Source: Synechocystis salina LEGE 00031 (GTDB lineage Bacteria > Cyanobacteriota > Cyanobacteriia > Cyanobacteriales > Microcystaceae). Taken from it: a stretch of 64,000 nucleotides of DNA. The notes under the pieces were generated by a model. The model was given only the letters and a program-made list of their open reading frames with translations. It ran no database searches and was not told the DNA's origin. The stretch lies in the NCBI RefSeq assembly GCF_015207985.1, contig NZ_JADEVV010000009.1, positions 30,121-94,120 on the forward strand. The letters are read 5' to 3'. This document shows positions 55,217-64,000 of this stretch, piece after piece. Every line of letters starts with the position of its first letter. Positions within the stretch are counted from its first letter, which is position 1. The position numbers were made by a program, and so were the translations under genes.

Positions 55217-57130
55217 ATGGCTAAGAATACCCAAACCCCTACCCTTAAAATTCTTCCCCTTGGTGGCCTGCACGAAATTGGCAAAAACACCTGCGTCTTT
55301 GAGTACGACGATGAAATTTTACTGCTCGATGCTGGGCTCGCTTTTCCCACCGATGACATGCATGGCGTCAATGTTGTACTGCCCGATATGACCTATCTGA
55401 GGGAAAATCGCGAGAAGATCAAGGGCATGGTGGTTACCCACGGCCACGAAGACCACATTGGTGGCATTGCCTATCACCTCAAGCAGTTTGACATTCCCAT
55501 TATCTACGGCCCCAGGCTAGCCATGGCCCTGCTGCGGGACAAGCTGGAGGAAGCGGGCATGCTGGAGCGCACCAATTTGCAAACCGTCTCCCCTCGGGAA
55601 ATGGTGCGTTTGGGTAAATCCTTTGTGGTGGAGTTTATCCGCAATACCCACTCCATTGCCGACAGTTACTGTTTGGCCATCCACACGCCCCTGGGGGTAG
55701 TGATGCACAGTGGAGATTTTAAAATTGACCATACCCCCATTGATGGCGAATTTTTTGACCTGCAAAAGGTAGCGGAATATGGCGAAAAAGGCGTGCTTTG
55801 TTTACTGAGCGACTCCACCAATGCGGAAGTGCCGGGTATCACCCCCTCCGAAGCCTCCGTTATTCCCAACCTAGACCGGGTTTTCTCCCAGGCGGAAGGT
55901 CGTTTGATGGTGACCACCTTTGCTTCTTCGGTGCACCGGGTCAATATTATTCTCAGCTTGGCCCAAAAACATCAGCGGAAAGTGGCTGTGGTGGGACGGT
56001 CGATGCTCAATGTCATTGCCCATGCCCGTAAGTTGGGTTACATCAAATGCCCAGACAATTTATTTGTGCCCTTGAAGGCGGCCCGCAATTTGCCGGACCA
56101 ACAACAGTTAATTTTAACCACCGGATCCCAGGGGGAACCCCTTGCGGCCATGACCCGAATTTCCAAGGGAGAACATCCCCAAATTAAGATTCGCCAGGGA
56201 GACACGGTGGTCTTTTCGGCCAATCCCATCCCCGGTAATACCATTGCGGTGGTCAACACCATCGATCGCCTGATGATGCAGGGGGCCAATGTAATTTACG
56301 GTAAGCACCAGGGCATCCACGTTTCTGGCCATGCTTCCCAGGAAGAACACAAAATGTTGCTGGCCCTCACCCGACCCAAGTTCTTTGTGCCTGTGCACGG
56401 GGAACACCGTATGTTGGTCAAACACTCCCAGATGGCCCAAGCCCAGGGCATTCCCAGTGAAAACATTGTCATTGTCAATAATGGTGATGTAATTGAACTG
56501 ACCGGCGATCGGATCCGGGTGGCGGGACAAGTGCCTTCCGGCATTGAATTGGTGGATCAGGCGGGGATTGTCCACGAAAGCACCATGGCGGAGCGGCAAC
56601 AAATGGCCGAAGACGGTTTGGTGACGGTGGCAGCGGCCCTGAGCAAAACTGGTACATTATTAGCCTATCCGGAAGTCCATTGTCGGGGCGTGGTGATGAC
56701 CATTCAGCCTAAATTGTTGGAAGAACTAATTGTGCGTACCATCGAAAATTTCCTGACAGAGCGGTGGTCAGAGTTCACCCATGGTTCCAATGGCTCCACG
56801 GAGGTTAGTTGGAATGCTTTGCAAAAAGAATTGGAGTCCAGTCTGCAACGACTAATCAAACGGGAACTGCAAAGTAGTCCCATGGTCTTGTTGATGTTAC
56901 AAACTGACACCCCCATCGAATTGGATCAGGTACCCCAAAGCATCAGTGTTGCTTCCAGCACTCCAACACCCCGTAAAAAAGTGGTTCTGACTAAAACCCC
57001 AGAACCGAAAGTGAAAGCTAAACCGGAAAAAAAAGTGGTTACCACTGCCGAGCCTAGCGGCCAGCCGGTCAGCGCCACCAAGGTTTACCGTCGTAGTCGC
57101 AAGCGCTCCACTACTTCTGTTTCTTCCTAA
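55217..57130 (+). CDS. rnj: Ribonuclease J
   Basis: This 637-residue metallo-beta-lactamase/beta-CASP ribonuclease acts in RNA decay and maturation with 5'-exo and endo activity. The zinc motif THGHEDHIGG (H75, H77, D79, H80) and the beta-CASP segments SDSTNAEVPG, TTFASSVHRV and HVSGHASQEE are intact. After about residue 555 comes a Lys/Pro/Thr-rich extension typical of cyanobacterial and plastid RNase J, probably disordered and RNA-binding. Confidence 0.95.
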   Translation: MAKNTQTPTLKILPLGGLHEIGKNTCVFEYDDEILLLDAGLAFPTDDMHGVNVVLPDMTYLRENREKIKGMVVTHGHEDHIGGIAYHLKQFDIPIIYGPRLAMALLRDKLEEAGMLERTNLQTVSPREMVRLGKSFVVEFIRNTHSIADSYCLAIHTPLGVVMHSGDFKIDHTPIDGEFFDLQKVAEYGEKGVLCLLSDSTNAEVPGITPSEASVIPNLDRVFSQAEGRLMVTTFASSVHRVNIILSLAQKHQRKVAVVGRSMLNVIAHARKLGYIKCPDNLFVPLKAARNLPDQQQLILTTGSQGEPLAAMTRISKGEHPQIKIRQGDTVVFSANPIPGNTIAVVNTIDRLMMQGANVIYGKHQGIHVSGHASQEEHKMLLALTRPKFFVPVHGEHRMLVKHSQMAQAQGIPSENIVIVNNGDVIELTGDRIRVAGQVPSGIELVDQAGIVHESTMAERQQMAEDGLVTVAAALSKTGTLLAYPEVHCRGVVMTIQPKLLEELIVRTIENFLTERWSEFTHGSNGSTEVSWNALQKELESSLQRLIKRELQSSPMVLLMLQTDTPIELDQVPQSISVASSTPTPRKKVVLTKTPEPKVKAKPEKKVVTTAEPSGQPVSATKVYRRSRKRSTTSVSS

Positions 57131-57214
57131 TATCCAGTATGGTTTTGGCTGGGGTTCTATCCATTGGACCCTGGCCAATTTCTTTGTAAGTCCGGTAATT
57201 GTCGAGCAAAATTA

Positions 57215-57949
57215 ATGTCCACTGTAATTCCCACTTCCCAAGAACCTGTCACCCTCCCCAATGAAATCCTGGAAATTTCCATCAGCATTGCTGTCAAGGA
57301 GCTAGACCCAAGCCTAGTCAATGAACAATTTTTGAAGTTCAGTGGCATTGTGCCCAACGAATGGGAGTTGAACCAACAGCCGGTGGTGAGTAAAGCTGGC
57401 TCCCAATTGGTGTTTAAGAATGGACTCAGCATTGTGGCCCAGCCCCGTTCCCTGACGTTTTTAGAAGGGATGAACGATAAAACGGCGGAAGTGATAACCG
57501 TGGGTAAAGTCGCCAGTGCCTTTGTCGAAAAATTACCCAATGCCCAATATAACGGTGTGGTGGTAACCCCCAAATGCTTAATTCCCCTGCCGGATCAAAA
57601 TGACGGTGCCCGGAAGTTCATCACTGGTACCCTACTGGCATCCGGTTCCTGGCAAGATTTGGGCAAGGCCCCTGTGCAGGCGGCGGTGGAATTCACCTAT
57701 CTTTTGGAAGGCTGTCAATTTAACCTTAAAGTTAACCAGGCGACTTTGCAGATTCCCGATCGCCAGGCGGTGAGTGCGTTGTTGTTTGCGGGTAATTTTA
57801 ACTACAGCTTGAACAATCCCAACCCCCAGGAACGGGTCAATGTGGCCAAACAGTACATTGAAGCATGGCAATCTGACTTGGATACATTTCGGGCTATTGT
57901 CCACGAAAAATTCTTGGCTGAGCAACAGCCCCAAACGGTTTTTGGTTAA
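57215..57949 (+). CDS. Conserved hypothetical protein, unknown
   Basis: This 244-residue soluble protein has no signal peptide. It appears alpha/beta with a middle domain (LSIVAQPRSLTFLEGMNDK) and a helical C-terminus (RVNVAKQYIEAWQSDLDTFRAIV). I start it at the ATG at 57215; the frame upstream to 57164 overlaps only spacer. It lies between the RNase J and coaE genes on the same strand, 84 bp after the former. I recognise no domain. Confidence 0.8.
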   Translation: MSTVIPTSQEPVTLPNEILEISISIAVKELDPSLVNEQFLKFSGIVPNEWELNQQPVVSKAGSQLVFKNGLSIVAQPRSLTFLEGMNDKTAEVITVGKVASAFVEKLPNAQYNGVVVTPKCLIPLPDQNDGARKFITGTLLASGSWQDLGKAPVQAAVEFTYLLEGCQFNLKVNQATLQIPDRQAVSALLFAGNFNYSLNNPNPQERVNVAKQYIEAWQSDLDTFRAIVHEKFLAEQQPQTVFG

Positions 57950-58031
57950 TTCACCATGGCTCTTGGGGAGTTCCGCAACTCCGACAGGGGCAGATTAAGC
58001 TGCAAAAGTTTTTGTTGACCATACTCTATCC

Positions 58032-58640
58032 ATGGATACCAAGCCCCCTCAACAGCGATTAATCGGTTTGACAGGGGGCATTGCCACGGGAAAAAGTACC
58101 GTCTCAGACTTTTTAAACCAAAAGTATGGCGTTCCCATCCTTGACGCCGACCTTTATGCCCGCCAAGCAGTGGCATCTGGTTCTAAAATTCTCTTGGCGA
58201 TCGCCAGGCGTTACGGTCCGGAGATTGTCGATCAACAGGGGCATCTGAATCGGCAAGCCCTGGGGGAAATTATTTTCAATAATGCCCAGGAAAAACAATG
58301 GCTGGAATCCCAAATTCATCCCTTTGTTAAACAATGTTTTCAGTCCGCCCTAGCCCAATTAGAACAGGAGCAAACGGTGGTATTGAGTATCCCCCTATTG
58401 TTTGAAGCCCAGTTAACGCATTGGGTGACAGAAATTTGGGTAGTTACCTGTGGCCCGGCGCAGCAAATAGAAAGATTAATTCAGCGCAACGGTTTGACGG
58501 AGGCACAGGCTTTGGCCCGCATTGCTATTCAGATGCCTTTAGCGGAAAAAATTGCCCAAGCGGATATGGTGCTGGATAACTCTGGACAAATTGCTGACTT
58601 AGAATCACAAATTGTAGAGGCCTGGCGATTATTATTTTAA
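58032..58640 (+). CDS. coaE: Dephospho-CoA kinase
   Basis: This 202-residue P-loop kinase catalyses the last step of coenzyme A synthesis. The P-loop is LTGGIATGKSTVSDFL. The CoaE-type substrate segment ILDADLYARQAV and the lid region (QRNGLTEAQALARIAIQMP) are present. The length is normal. It converges with the beta-helix gene 80 bp away. Confidence 0.94.
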   Translation: MDTKPPQQRLIGLTGGIATGKSTVSDFLNQKYGVPILDADLYARQAVASGSKILLAIARRYGPEIVDQQGHLNRQALGEIIFNNAQEKQWLESQIHPFVKQCFQSALAQLEQEQTVVLSIPLLFEAQLTHWVTEIWVVTCGPAQQIERLIQRNGLTEAQALARIAIQMPLAEKIAQADMVLDNSGQIADLESQIVEAWRLLF

Positions 58641-58721
58641 ACGGGCATCCTCAACAGATTGATATTGCAAGAGTGCCCCAAAAATTGACACTGGCCAGGC
58701 CTTCTTTCAGGTTGGCTCCCG

Positions 58722-61571
58722 CTAAATTACGCCAATATTATCAGCGGCCAAAGTCAAAATTAAGTCATTGTAATCCCGGTCTGACAAGCCGGAATTGACG
58801 GCGATATCTTCAATGCCAATGGTAAGCCTGCCCCCCATACTGCCAAAGGTTTGGAATTGAGCCGCTCCTCCTGGATTGGCATTGGAATAGGAACTAAAGG
58901 CGGCGTTAATGTTGTCCTGGGGTAATAAGAGAACACCATAGTTGGCAGTGGAGTCGAGTCCTAAGGCAAAGCCCTGGGTGCCCTGAAAAGCTGGCAATTG
59001 GGCCGCCGAGAACACTAAACCTTCATTTTGGGCCTGGGTAAAAGCGGCGGCTAAGTAACCACTCTGCCCCGGCAATAGGCCATTGACTGCCCCAGTTAAA
59101 TCGTCAGTGCGATAGAAAGCCAGTCCGTTTTCATTGCCCGCCAGACGACGGACAGTGAGGGGCGCCGATTGCCCGGCAAAATTAGTATTAGTGCCTGTAT
59201 TGGGTAAGCTAAAACTAGCAGTTATGCCCCCGGCAAAGGTGGCTGTGGCATTATTTCCTTCCACTGATAAGCTGGCCAAGGCCAATTGGTTACCGCTACT
59301 ATCCTGGGCAAAGGGAGTCCAGGTGCCAGTGTCAATGGATTGCACTGCCGTGGTACCAAAGGCCTGCCCTTCAGAAGTGAACCAATTACTGCTCGGATCA
59401 TCGGAGTACACTTTGTCCACCGTCAAAACATTGGCGCTACTAGCTTGGGCATCACTAAGCACAGTGAGACTAACAGTGCCGTTGGTTAAGCCAAAGGTAA
59501 AAGTGCCACCGGCGCTATCGGTACGGGCCACAGTTAAATCGGTAGTTTGGGTTAAGGAAAAACTATTGGCTCCCACTGCTTGACTGACTAAACCGTTAAT
59601 CCAGCCATTGGCAATTTGGGTTTCGCCTAAATTATTATCTACCCCTTGATTATTATTAAATGTGTTGTTTGTGGAAGGACTATTGAGAAAGCTGTAGCCA
59701 TAGCCCTGGTTGGTTTGGGATTCATTCCCGGTTAAATTGTTACCCCCACTGCCGACAATGGCGAATCCGTCGCTGTCATTGCCTTGGGAAAAATTATCAA
59801 TTAATTGGTTGCCGGTGCCCGTTGTGTTGACGGTAAAACCAAAGCCATTATTATTTATGGCGATTACCTGGGGATCATTATCGGGCAACTCTGGGCTGGG
59901 TGCACCTCCAATAATATTGTTGAAAGCTTGATCGGTAATTAACAAACCTCCTAAACCATTGCCAAGAGGTGAATCAGTATTAAATCCCCCTCCTATCTGT
60001 GAATTAATAACAGTATTATTATGAGCCCGATCACCAATGACTAAACCGTAACCCTTATTGGCGGAAAAAAGATTAATGGGGAGGGCAGAAGGGGTTTGGC
60101 TTTGAAAACCACCAATGAAGTTGTTGTTAGCATTGCCACCGATCAAAACACCATGGCCACCGTTGGGTAATGGACTCTCGCCAAAAGTACTAGTGCCAGC
60201 AATATTCGGATCAATTGTTACTCCCGTAGCGTTCCCCGTAAGATGAATCCCATGGCGAACATTACCGGAAAACGCATTGGTTCGCAGGGTATTATTGCCC
60301 CCGGTGGAAGTAATTAAAATGCCGTCTTGACCGTTTGGAGCAATAGTACTAAAAGCAAATAGGCCACTGAAGGTATTGAAGGAGGTAAACCCGGTAACTT
60401 CGTCTTTTACTTCCACACCGTTGAGGGTATTACCGGAAGTTACATTACCCAAGGGAATTATGCTCCCGAACCGAGTATCGCGGGAAGTTCCCTCCACCAT
60501 CACACCGTTTAAACCATTGCTAACAATGGTGGCATTATTAGCTCCAGCGCCAAAAAAGTTGGCATGGATGATGGTATTATCAGCATTGGTTAAACGCAGA
60601 CCGTTACCGCCATTACCACTGACAACGTTGTAGAAAACAAAAGGATTTTGATTTACAGTTGTTCCTAACAAAAAGTTGTTGTCAGCTTCGTTAATGGCGA
60701 CGCCATCAGCTCCATTACCTAAGGCAGAATTTCCATCAGCCACAGTGCCAATGAAGTTCCCCGCTAGGGTGTTAGATTCCGATTGTTGATCAATTGAAAC
60801 ACCGTTGCCCGTATTGCCAGAAATTAAGTTTCCCTGGGGAGGAACAACGAATTTAACCGGGCTCCCATCTCCAAAAGGCCCCGCATCCACGGGATTATTG
60901 CCCCCGGTTTCAAAACCACCAATGAGGTTATCACGAGATCCTTGGGTAACGAGAATACCATTGAGTCCATTGCCCAATTTAATCTGTCCAGTTACATCTG
61001 TCCCGATGTAGTTCATCGAGATGCGGTTGTTGGCTGAACCTGCTAAACGAATGCCATTGCCTTGGTTTCCGGAAATAACATTGGAAAGCTGAAACTGTCC
61101 GCTGACACTGCTGGTAGTACCAATCAAATGTTGGCTCGTTTGAGTACCGAGAAAAATGCCATTTCCCTGGTTTCCCCTGGCGGTCTGGCCATCTAAATCG
61201 ACACCAATATAGTTACCCTGAATAGTGATGTTATCAACTTCAACGGTAACTCCATTAGTACTACTATCGATAATCCCTAGACCAAGGAGTTGGGACCCTG
61301 CAGCACTATTGCCATTGAAATTAGTAAATTTAAGACCAGGATTATTGTTAAAGTTAATCGCTACTAGGGGATTGCCGTCGAAACCTGGGGCGGTGGTGCC
61401 GTCTATGGTTAAAGTATCGATAATGTCCGGCAGGGCAGAAAGTAGATTAATCGAACCAGTGACAGCAAAGCTAATTACATCAGCGCCAGGGTTGAGGTTG
61501 GCATCTAAAATTGCTTGTCGTAGGGAACCAGCGCCAGAATCGTTAAGATTCGTAACGGTAAAGCTTGCCAT
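58722..61571 (-). CDS. Large secreted parallel beta-helix protein with C-terminal DUF4114-like domain
   Basis: This 949-residue Asn/Gly/Thr-rich protein starts [20 protein letters not shown], a common opening of right-handed beta-helix surface proteins. From about residue 80 to 640 it repeats a degenerate unit of the kind NNxIxGNxxGNGVxI (for example [20 protein letters not shown]). The last 110 residues resemble DUF4114 ([20 protein letters not shown]). No N-terminal signal peptide is visible, so type I secretion is possible. It could be an S-layer-like, adhesin or polysaccharide-binding protein; catalytic residues of a lyase are not evident. Confidence 0.85.
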   Translation of the reverse strand: MASFTVTNLNDSGAGSLRQAILDANLNPGADVISFAVTGSINLLSALPDIIDTLTIDGTTAPGFDGNPLVAINFNNNPGLKFTNFNGNSAAGSQLLGLGIIDSSTNGVTVEVDNITIQGNYIGVDLDGQTARGNQGNGIFLGTQTSQHLIGTTSSVSGQFQLSNVISGNQGNGIRLAGSANNRISMNYIGTDVTGQIKLGNGLNGILVTQGSRDNLIGGFETGGNNPVDAGPFGDGSPVKFVVPPQGNLISGNTGNGVSIDQQSESNTLAGNFIGTVADGNSALGNGADGVAINEADNNFLLGTTVNQNPFVFYNVVSGNGGNGLRLTNADNTIIHANFFGAGANNATIVSNGLNGVMVEGTSRDTRFGSIIPLGNVTSGNTLNGVEVKDEVTGFTSFNTFSGLFAFSTIAPNGQDGILITSTGGNNTLRTNAFSGNVRHGIHLTGNATGVTIDPNIAGTSTFGESPLPNGGHGVLIGGNANNNFIGGFQSQTPSALPINLFSANKGYGLVIGDRAHNNTVINSQIGGGFNTDSPLGNGLGGLLITDQAFNNIIGGAPSPELPDNDPQVIAINNNGFGFTVNTTGTGNQLIDNFSQGNDSDGFAIVGSGGNNLTGNESQTNQGYGYSFLNSPSTNNTFNNNQGVDNNLGETQIANGWINGLVSQAVGANSFSLTQTTDLTVARTDSAGGTFTFGLTNGTVSLTVLSDAQASSANVLTVDKVYSDDPSSNWFTSEGQAFGTTAVQSIDTGTWTPFAQDSSGNQLALASLSVEGNNATATFAGGITASFSLPNTGTNTNFAGQSAPLTVRRLAGNENGLAFYRTDDLTGAVNGLLPGQSGYLAAAFTQAQNEGLVFSAAQLPAFQGTQGFALGLDSTANYGVLLLPQDNINAAFSSYSNANPGGAAQFQTFGSMGGRLTIGIEDIAVNSGLSDRDYNDLILTLAADNIGVI

Positions 61572-61792
61572 AATTTTGATACCAAAACCTTTGTTTAACT
61601 GTACACGGTTTTCCTTCCAGGTCTAAACCCAATTAGGCGATCGCCGGGGCGAAAACTGGACTAAGATTAAGTGCCGCAGAAACAAATCGAGATCTATGCC
61701 GTCAGTGGGGGTAAATCGCCAGAATTTGAACATTTTAGCTGCTACCACATTTAGCGTTTTGCCCCTACAATAAGACTCCCCGCACACTAGAT

Positions 61793-64000
61793 ATGGAGTC
61801 TTGTTCCGGCAAGACCGATGGCAGAATGAATCACTTGCAAGAATGGCGGCAAAGTTGTGTAGATGACCAACTGACCCGTCTTAATGTTACTCCCCTGCTG
61901 GGGGATGCCCCCGCCCAACATTTGCTTTATGCCGATGCCATCCAGCGTCGTAATGATGGCCGTGTTAGTGATGGTCTGTTGAAACGTTATGCCCACATCG
62001 CCGCGGGGGGCTGGTGGTGTTCTGGCATCGATTTATTGTCCGGGGAGAAAGATCTATGGGGGTGTTTTAAACCTGATCGCCCGAGACAGGATGGGGAAAG
62101 CAGTAAAACTATTAAATATGAGCATCCCCCCAAAACCCCCACAGGAATTTTTGCCCTGCGGGTGCCCCTTCATCTTTGGGAAAGGATTGCCACTAAAGCA
62201 GGGGTAACCCTGACAACGGAGGATCAAGATCCAGACCAGCCGGATTTAGGCTTTTGGCAATGGTTAATGGGCCATCCAGAAATTCCCCTGGTAATTACAG
62301 AAGGGGCAAAAAAAGCCGGGGCTCTGCTCACGGCGGGCTACGGGGCGATCGCCTTACCGGGGGTCCACAACGGTTACCGCACTCCTAGGAATGAGCAAGG
62401 ACAACGCATCGGCAAATGTCAATTAATTCCGGCCCTGGGTAAATTGGCCACTCCCGGCAGACAAATTCTGATTGCCTTCGACCAAGACAGTAAACCCAAA
62501 ACCATCCAGCAGGTGAATTTAGCCATTCAAAGGTTGGGCTATCTGTTCAGTCGTCAGGGCTGTGAAGTCAAAGTTCTGCAATGGGAGCACCACCTTGGTA
62601 AGGGAATTGATGATGTGATTGCTAACCAGGGCAGTGATTATCTGCAACAGTTGGCTAGTAAAGCCCTGCCCCTGGAAATTTGGAAAGCCCACCGGCTCAA
62701 TCGCCTCACCCATAACCGGGGCGTGGAAGTGGAAGCTCGCTATTTACCGCCCCTGACCATTTCCGCTACAGAAAAATTAATTGCCCTGCGATCGCCAAAG
62801 GGCACAGGCAAAACCGAATTTCTGGCCCGCATTGTCCGCCAGGCCCAGGCTGAACACAGGCCAGTGCTGGTCATTGGCCACCGCATTCGTTTAGTACAAG
62901 AACTCTGTCACCGTTTTCAGTTGCCCTACGTGGGGGATTTACCCTCTTCTCCCCTGGCTCGCCAAAGGGGTTTTGGTCTATGCATCGACTCCCTCCACGG
63001 CCACTCCCAAGCCCAGTTCGACCCGGAACAGTGGCAAGATTGCCTGATTATCATCGACGAAGTGGAGCAAGTGCTCTGGCACGGACTTAATTCCGACACC
63101 TGCCGTCGTCAGCGGGTGGCTATTTTGCGGAACCTCAAGCAACTACTGCAACATAGCCTAGAAGGAGAAGGACAAATTTATGTGGCCGATGCGGACTTAA
63201 CCGATGTTTCCCTCGATTATTTGATCAGTTTGAGCGGTATTCCCCTCCAACCCTATGTGATCCGTAACCATTGGCAACCGGGGGCAGAAGAGGCTTGGCC
63301 CATTTATCACTTTGGCGAAAACGATCCCAAGCAACTGGTCAAACAACTGTTACACCATATTCGGGAAGGGGGTAAACCGTTCGTTTGTTTATCTGCCCAA
63401 AAGCTCACCAGCGCCTGGGGCACCCGCAACCTGGAAGCTTACCTGAAAAAACAGTTTCCCGATCGCCGTATTTTGCGCATTGACGCCGAATCTCTCTCCG
63501 ATCCCCACCATCCAGCCCATGGCAGTTTAACTAACCTCAATCAGGTGTTGGCCGACTATGACATTGTGCTCAGCAGTCCCGCAGTGGAAACCGGGGTCAG
63601 CATTGACCTGCAGAACCATTTCACCTCTGTTTGGGGTATTGCCCAGGGCATCCAAACCGCCACTTCCGTTTGCCAATCCCTCGGCCGCATCCGCCAAAAT
63701 ATTCCCCGTTATCTCTGGGCCGCTAGCTATGGCTTTAACCAAGTGGGCAATGGAGCTACGGCCATTAGCAAATTCCTCACTGCCGGTCATCGCTTAACGG
63801 AGGTCAATATCCGTTTACTGCAACAGTCTGACTTGGATAATTTAGACGACTTAGACACGGGTTTCCAGGCGGAATCTTTGCTTTGTTGGGCCAAAATGGC
63901 GGTGCGCATTAACCTGGCCATGGTCAATTATCGGGAATCCATTCTTGGGCTGTTACACCAGGAAGGGCATCAGTTATTGGGGCCGCCCCCGGCTTTACCT
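61793..64000 (+). CDS. CyRepA1-like plasmid-type replication protein (DUF3854 plus helicase), 3' end outside window
   Basis: An open frame runs from the ATG at 61793 (or the ATG at 61826) through the right edge without a stop, giving at least 725-736 codons. The N-terminal part contains a DUF3854/TOPRIM-like domain (PLVITEGAKKAGALLTAGYG and ILIAFDQDSK). A helicase-type P-loop follows (LRSPKGTGKTEFLARI), then Walker B (LIIIDEVEQVLW) and SLGRIRQNIPRY. This is the layout of the cyanobacterial plasmid replication protein family (CyRepA1 type) as I know it. Its location next to chromosomal housekeeping genes suggests a chromosomal homologue or an integrated plasmid. Confidence 0.85.
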   Translation, partial: MESCSGKTDGRMNHLQEWRQSCVDDQLTRLNVTPLLGDAPAQHLLYADAIQRRNDGRVSDGLLKRYAHIAAGGWWCSGIDLLSGEKDLWGCFKPDRPRQDGESSKTIKYEHPPKTPTGIFALRVPLHLWERIATKAGVTLTTEDQDPDQPDLGFWQWLMGHPEIPLVITEGAKKAGALLTAGYGAIALPGVHNGYRTPRNEQGQRIGKCQLIPALGKLATPGRQILIAFDQDSKPKTIQQVNLAIQRLGYLFSRQGCEVKVLQWEHHLGKGIDDVIANQGSDYLQQLASKALPLEIWKAHRLNRLTHNRGVEVEARYLPPLTISATEKLIALRSPKGTGKTEFLARIVRQAQAEHRPVLVIGHRIRLVQELCHRFQLPYVGDLPSSPLARQRGFGLCIDSLHGHSQAQFDPEQWQDCLIIIDEVEQVLWHGLNSDTCRRQRVAILRNLKQLLQHSLEGEGQIYVADADLTDVSLDYLISLSGIPLQPYVIRNHWQPGAEEAWPIYHFGENDPKQLVKQLLHHIREGGKPFVCLSAQKLTSAWGTRNLEAYLKKQFPDRRILRIDAESLSDPHHPAHGSLTNLNQVLADYDIVLSSPAVETGVSIDLQNHFTSVWGIAQGIQTATSVCQSLGRIRQNIPRYLWAASYGFNQVGNGATAISKFLTAGHRLTEVNIRLLQQSDLDNLDDLDTGFQAESLLCWAKMAVRINLAMVNYRESILGLLHQEGHQLLGPPPALP

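Noticed and set aside
58722..61571. Repetitive DNA resembling a tandem or CRISPR array
   Set aside because: The periodicity is at protein level within one long coding frame; the DNA units are degenerate and not regularly spaced.

Overview
The window comes from a cyanobacterium very close to Synechocystis (PCC 6803/6714 type). It encodes photosystem II D2, a CtaC-D-E cytochrome oxidase and short-form HisG. It is rich in the HIP1 octamer GCGATCGC, and many gene neighbourhoods match those I remember from Synechocystis 6803. The strain itself is my inference.

0-11 kb: the 3' end of leuS and a small membrane-protein gene are followed by a recombination/accessory island. The island holds an AddB-like nuclease, a PIN toxin-antitoxin pair, an AddA-like helicase-nuclease and a DUF4926 gene. 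It also holds a DUF6883 gene split by a 167-bp MITE, an unknown glycine-zipper membrane protein, and an sbcD-sbcC remnant fused by an internal deletion. A 151-bp direct repeat, the 3' end of the small membrane gene, stands at both edges (1279-1429 and 10836-10986).

11-18.4 kb: two neighbouring GAF-domain genes, one with GGDEF, are followed by a guanidine-utilisation operon. The operon has a ykkC/guanidine-I riboswitch with an overlapping terminator, then a nickel guanidine hydrolase, HypA- and HypB-like nickel chaperones, and a three-gene ABC importer.

18.4-25 kb: a DegT-type aminotransferase, thioredoxin, the ctaC-ctaD-ctaE operon read leftwards, an IS256-family remnant and a HepT/MntA toxin-antitoxin pair.

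25-30 kb: a radical-SAM/DUF2344 gene, an AT-rich HIP1-free gap with two hairpin repeats, a predicted outer-membrane barrel protein and KtrA.

30-58.7 kb: mostly housekeeping genes, namely argF, purE, ssb, a UbiA-family prenyltransferase, an orphan psbD, a ParA-like ATPase and a DUF815 ATPase, a half-size Gdt1 protein, hisG, glmU, rsgA, a TusA-like gene with dnaJ, ruvC, cysQ, trpC, a K+ channel with an Amt transporter, tig-clpP-clpX, asd, dapA, RNase J and coaE.

58.7-64 kb: a large parallel beta-helix/DUF4114 surface protein, then a plasmid-type (CyRepA1-like) primase-helicase gene that runs off the right edge. I saw no tRNA, rRNA or CRISPR array.
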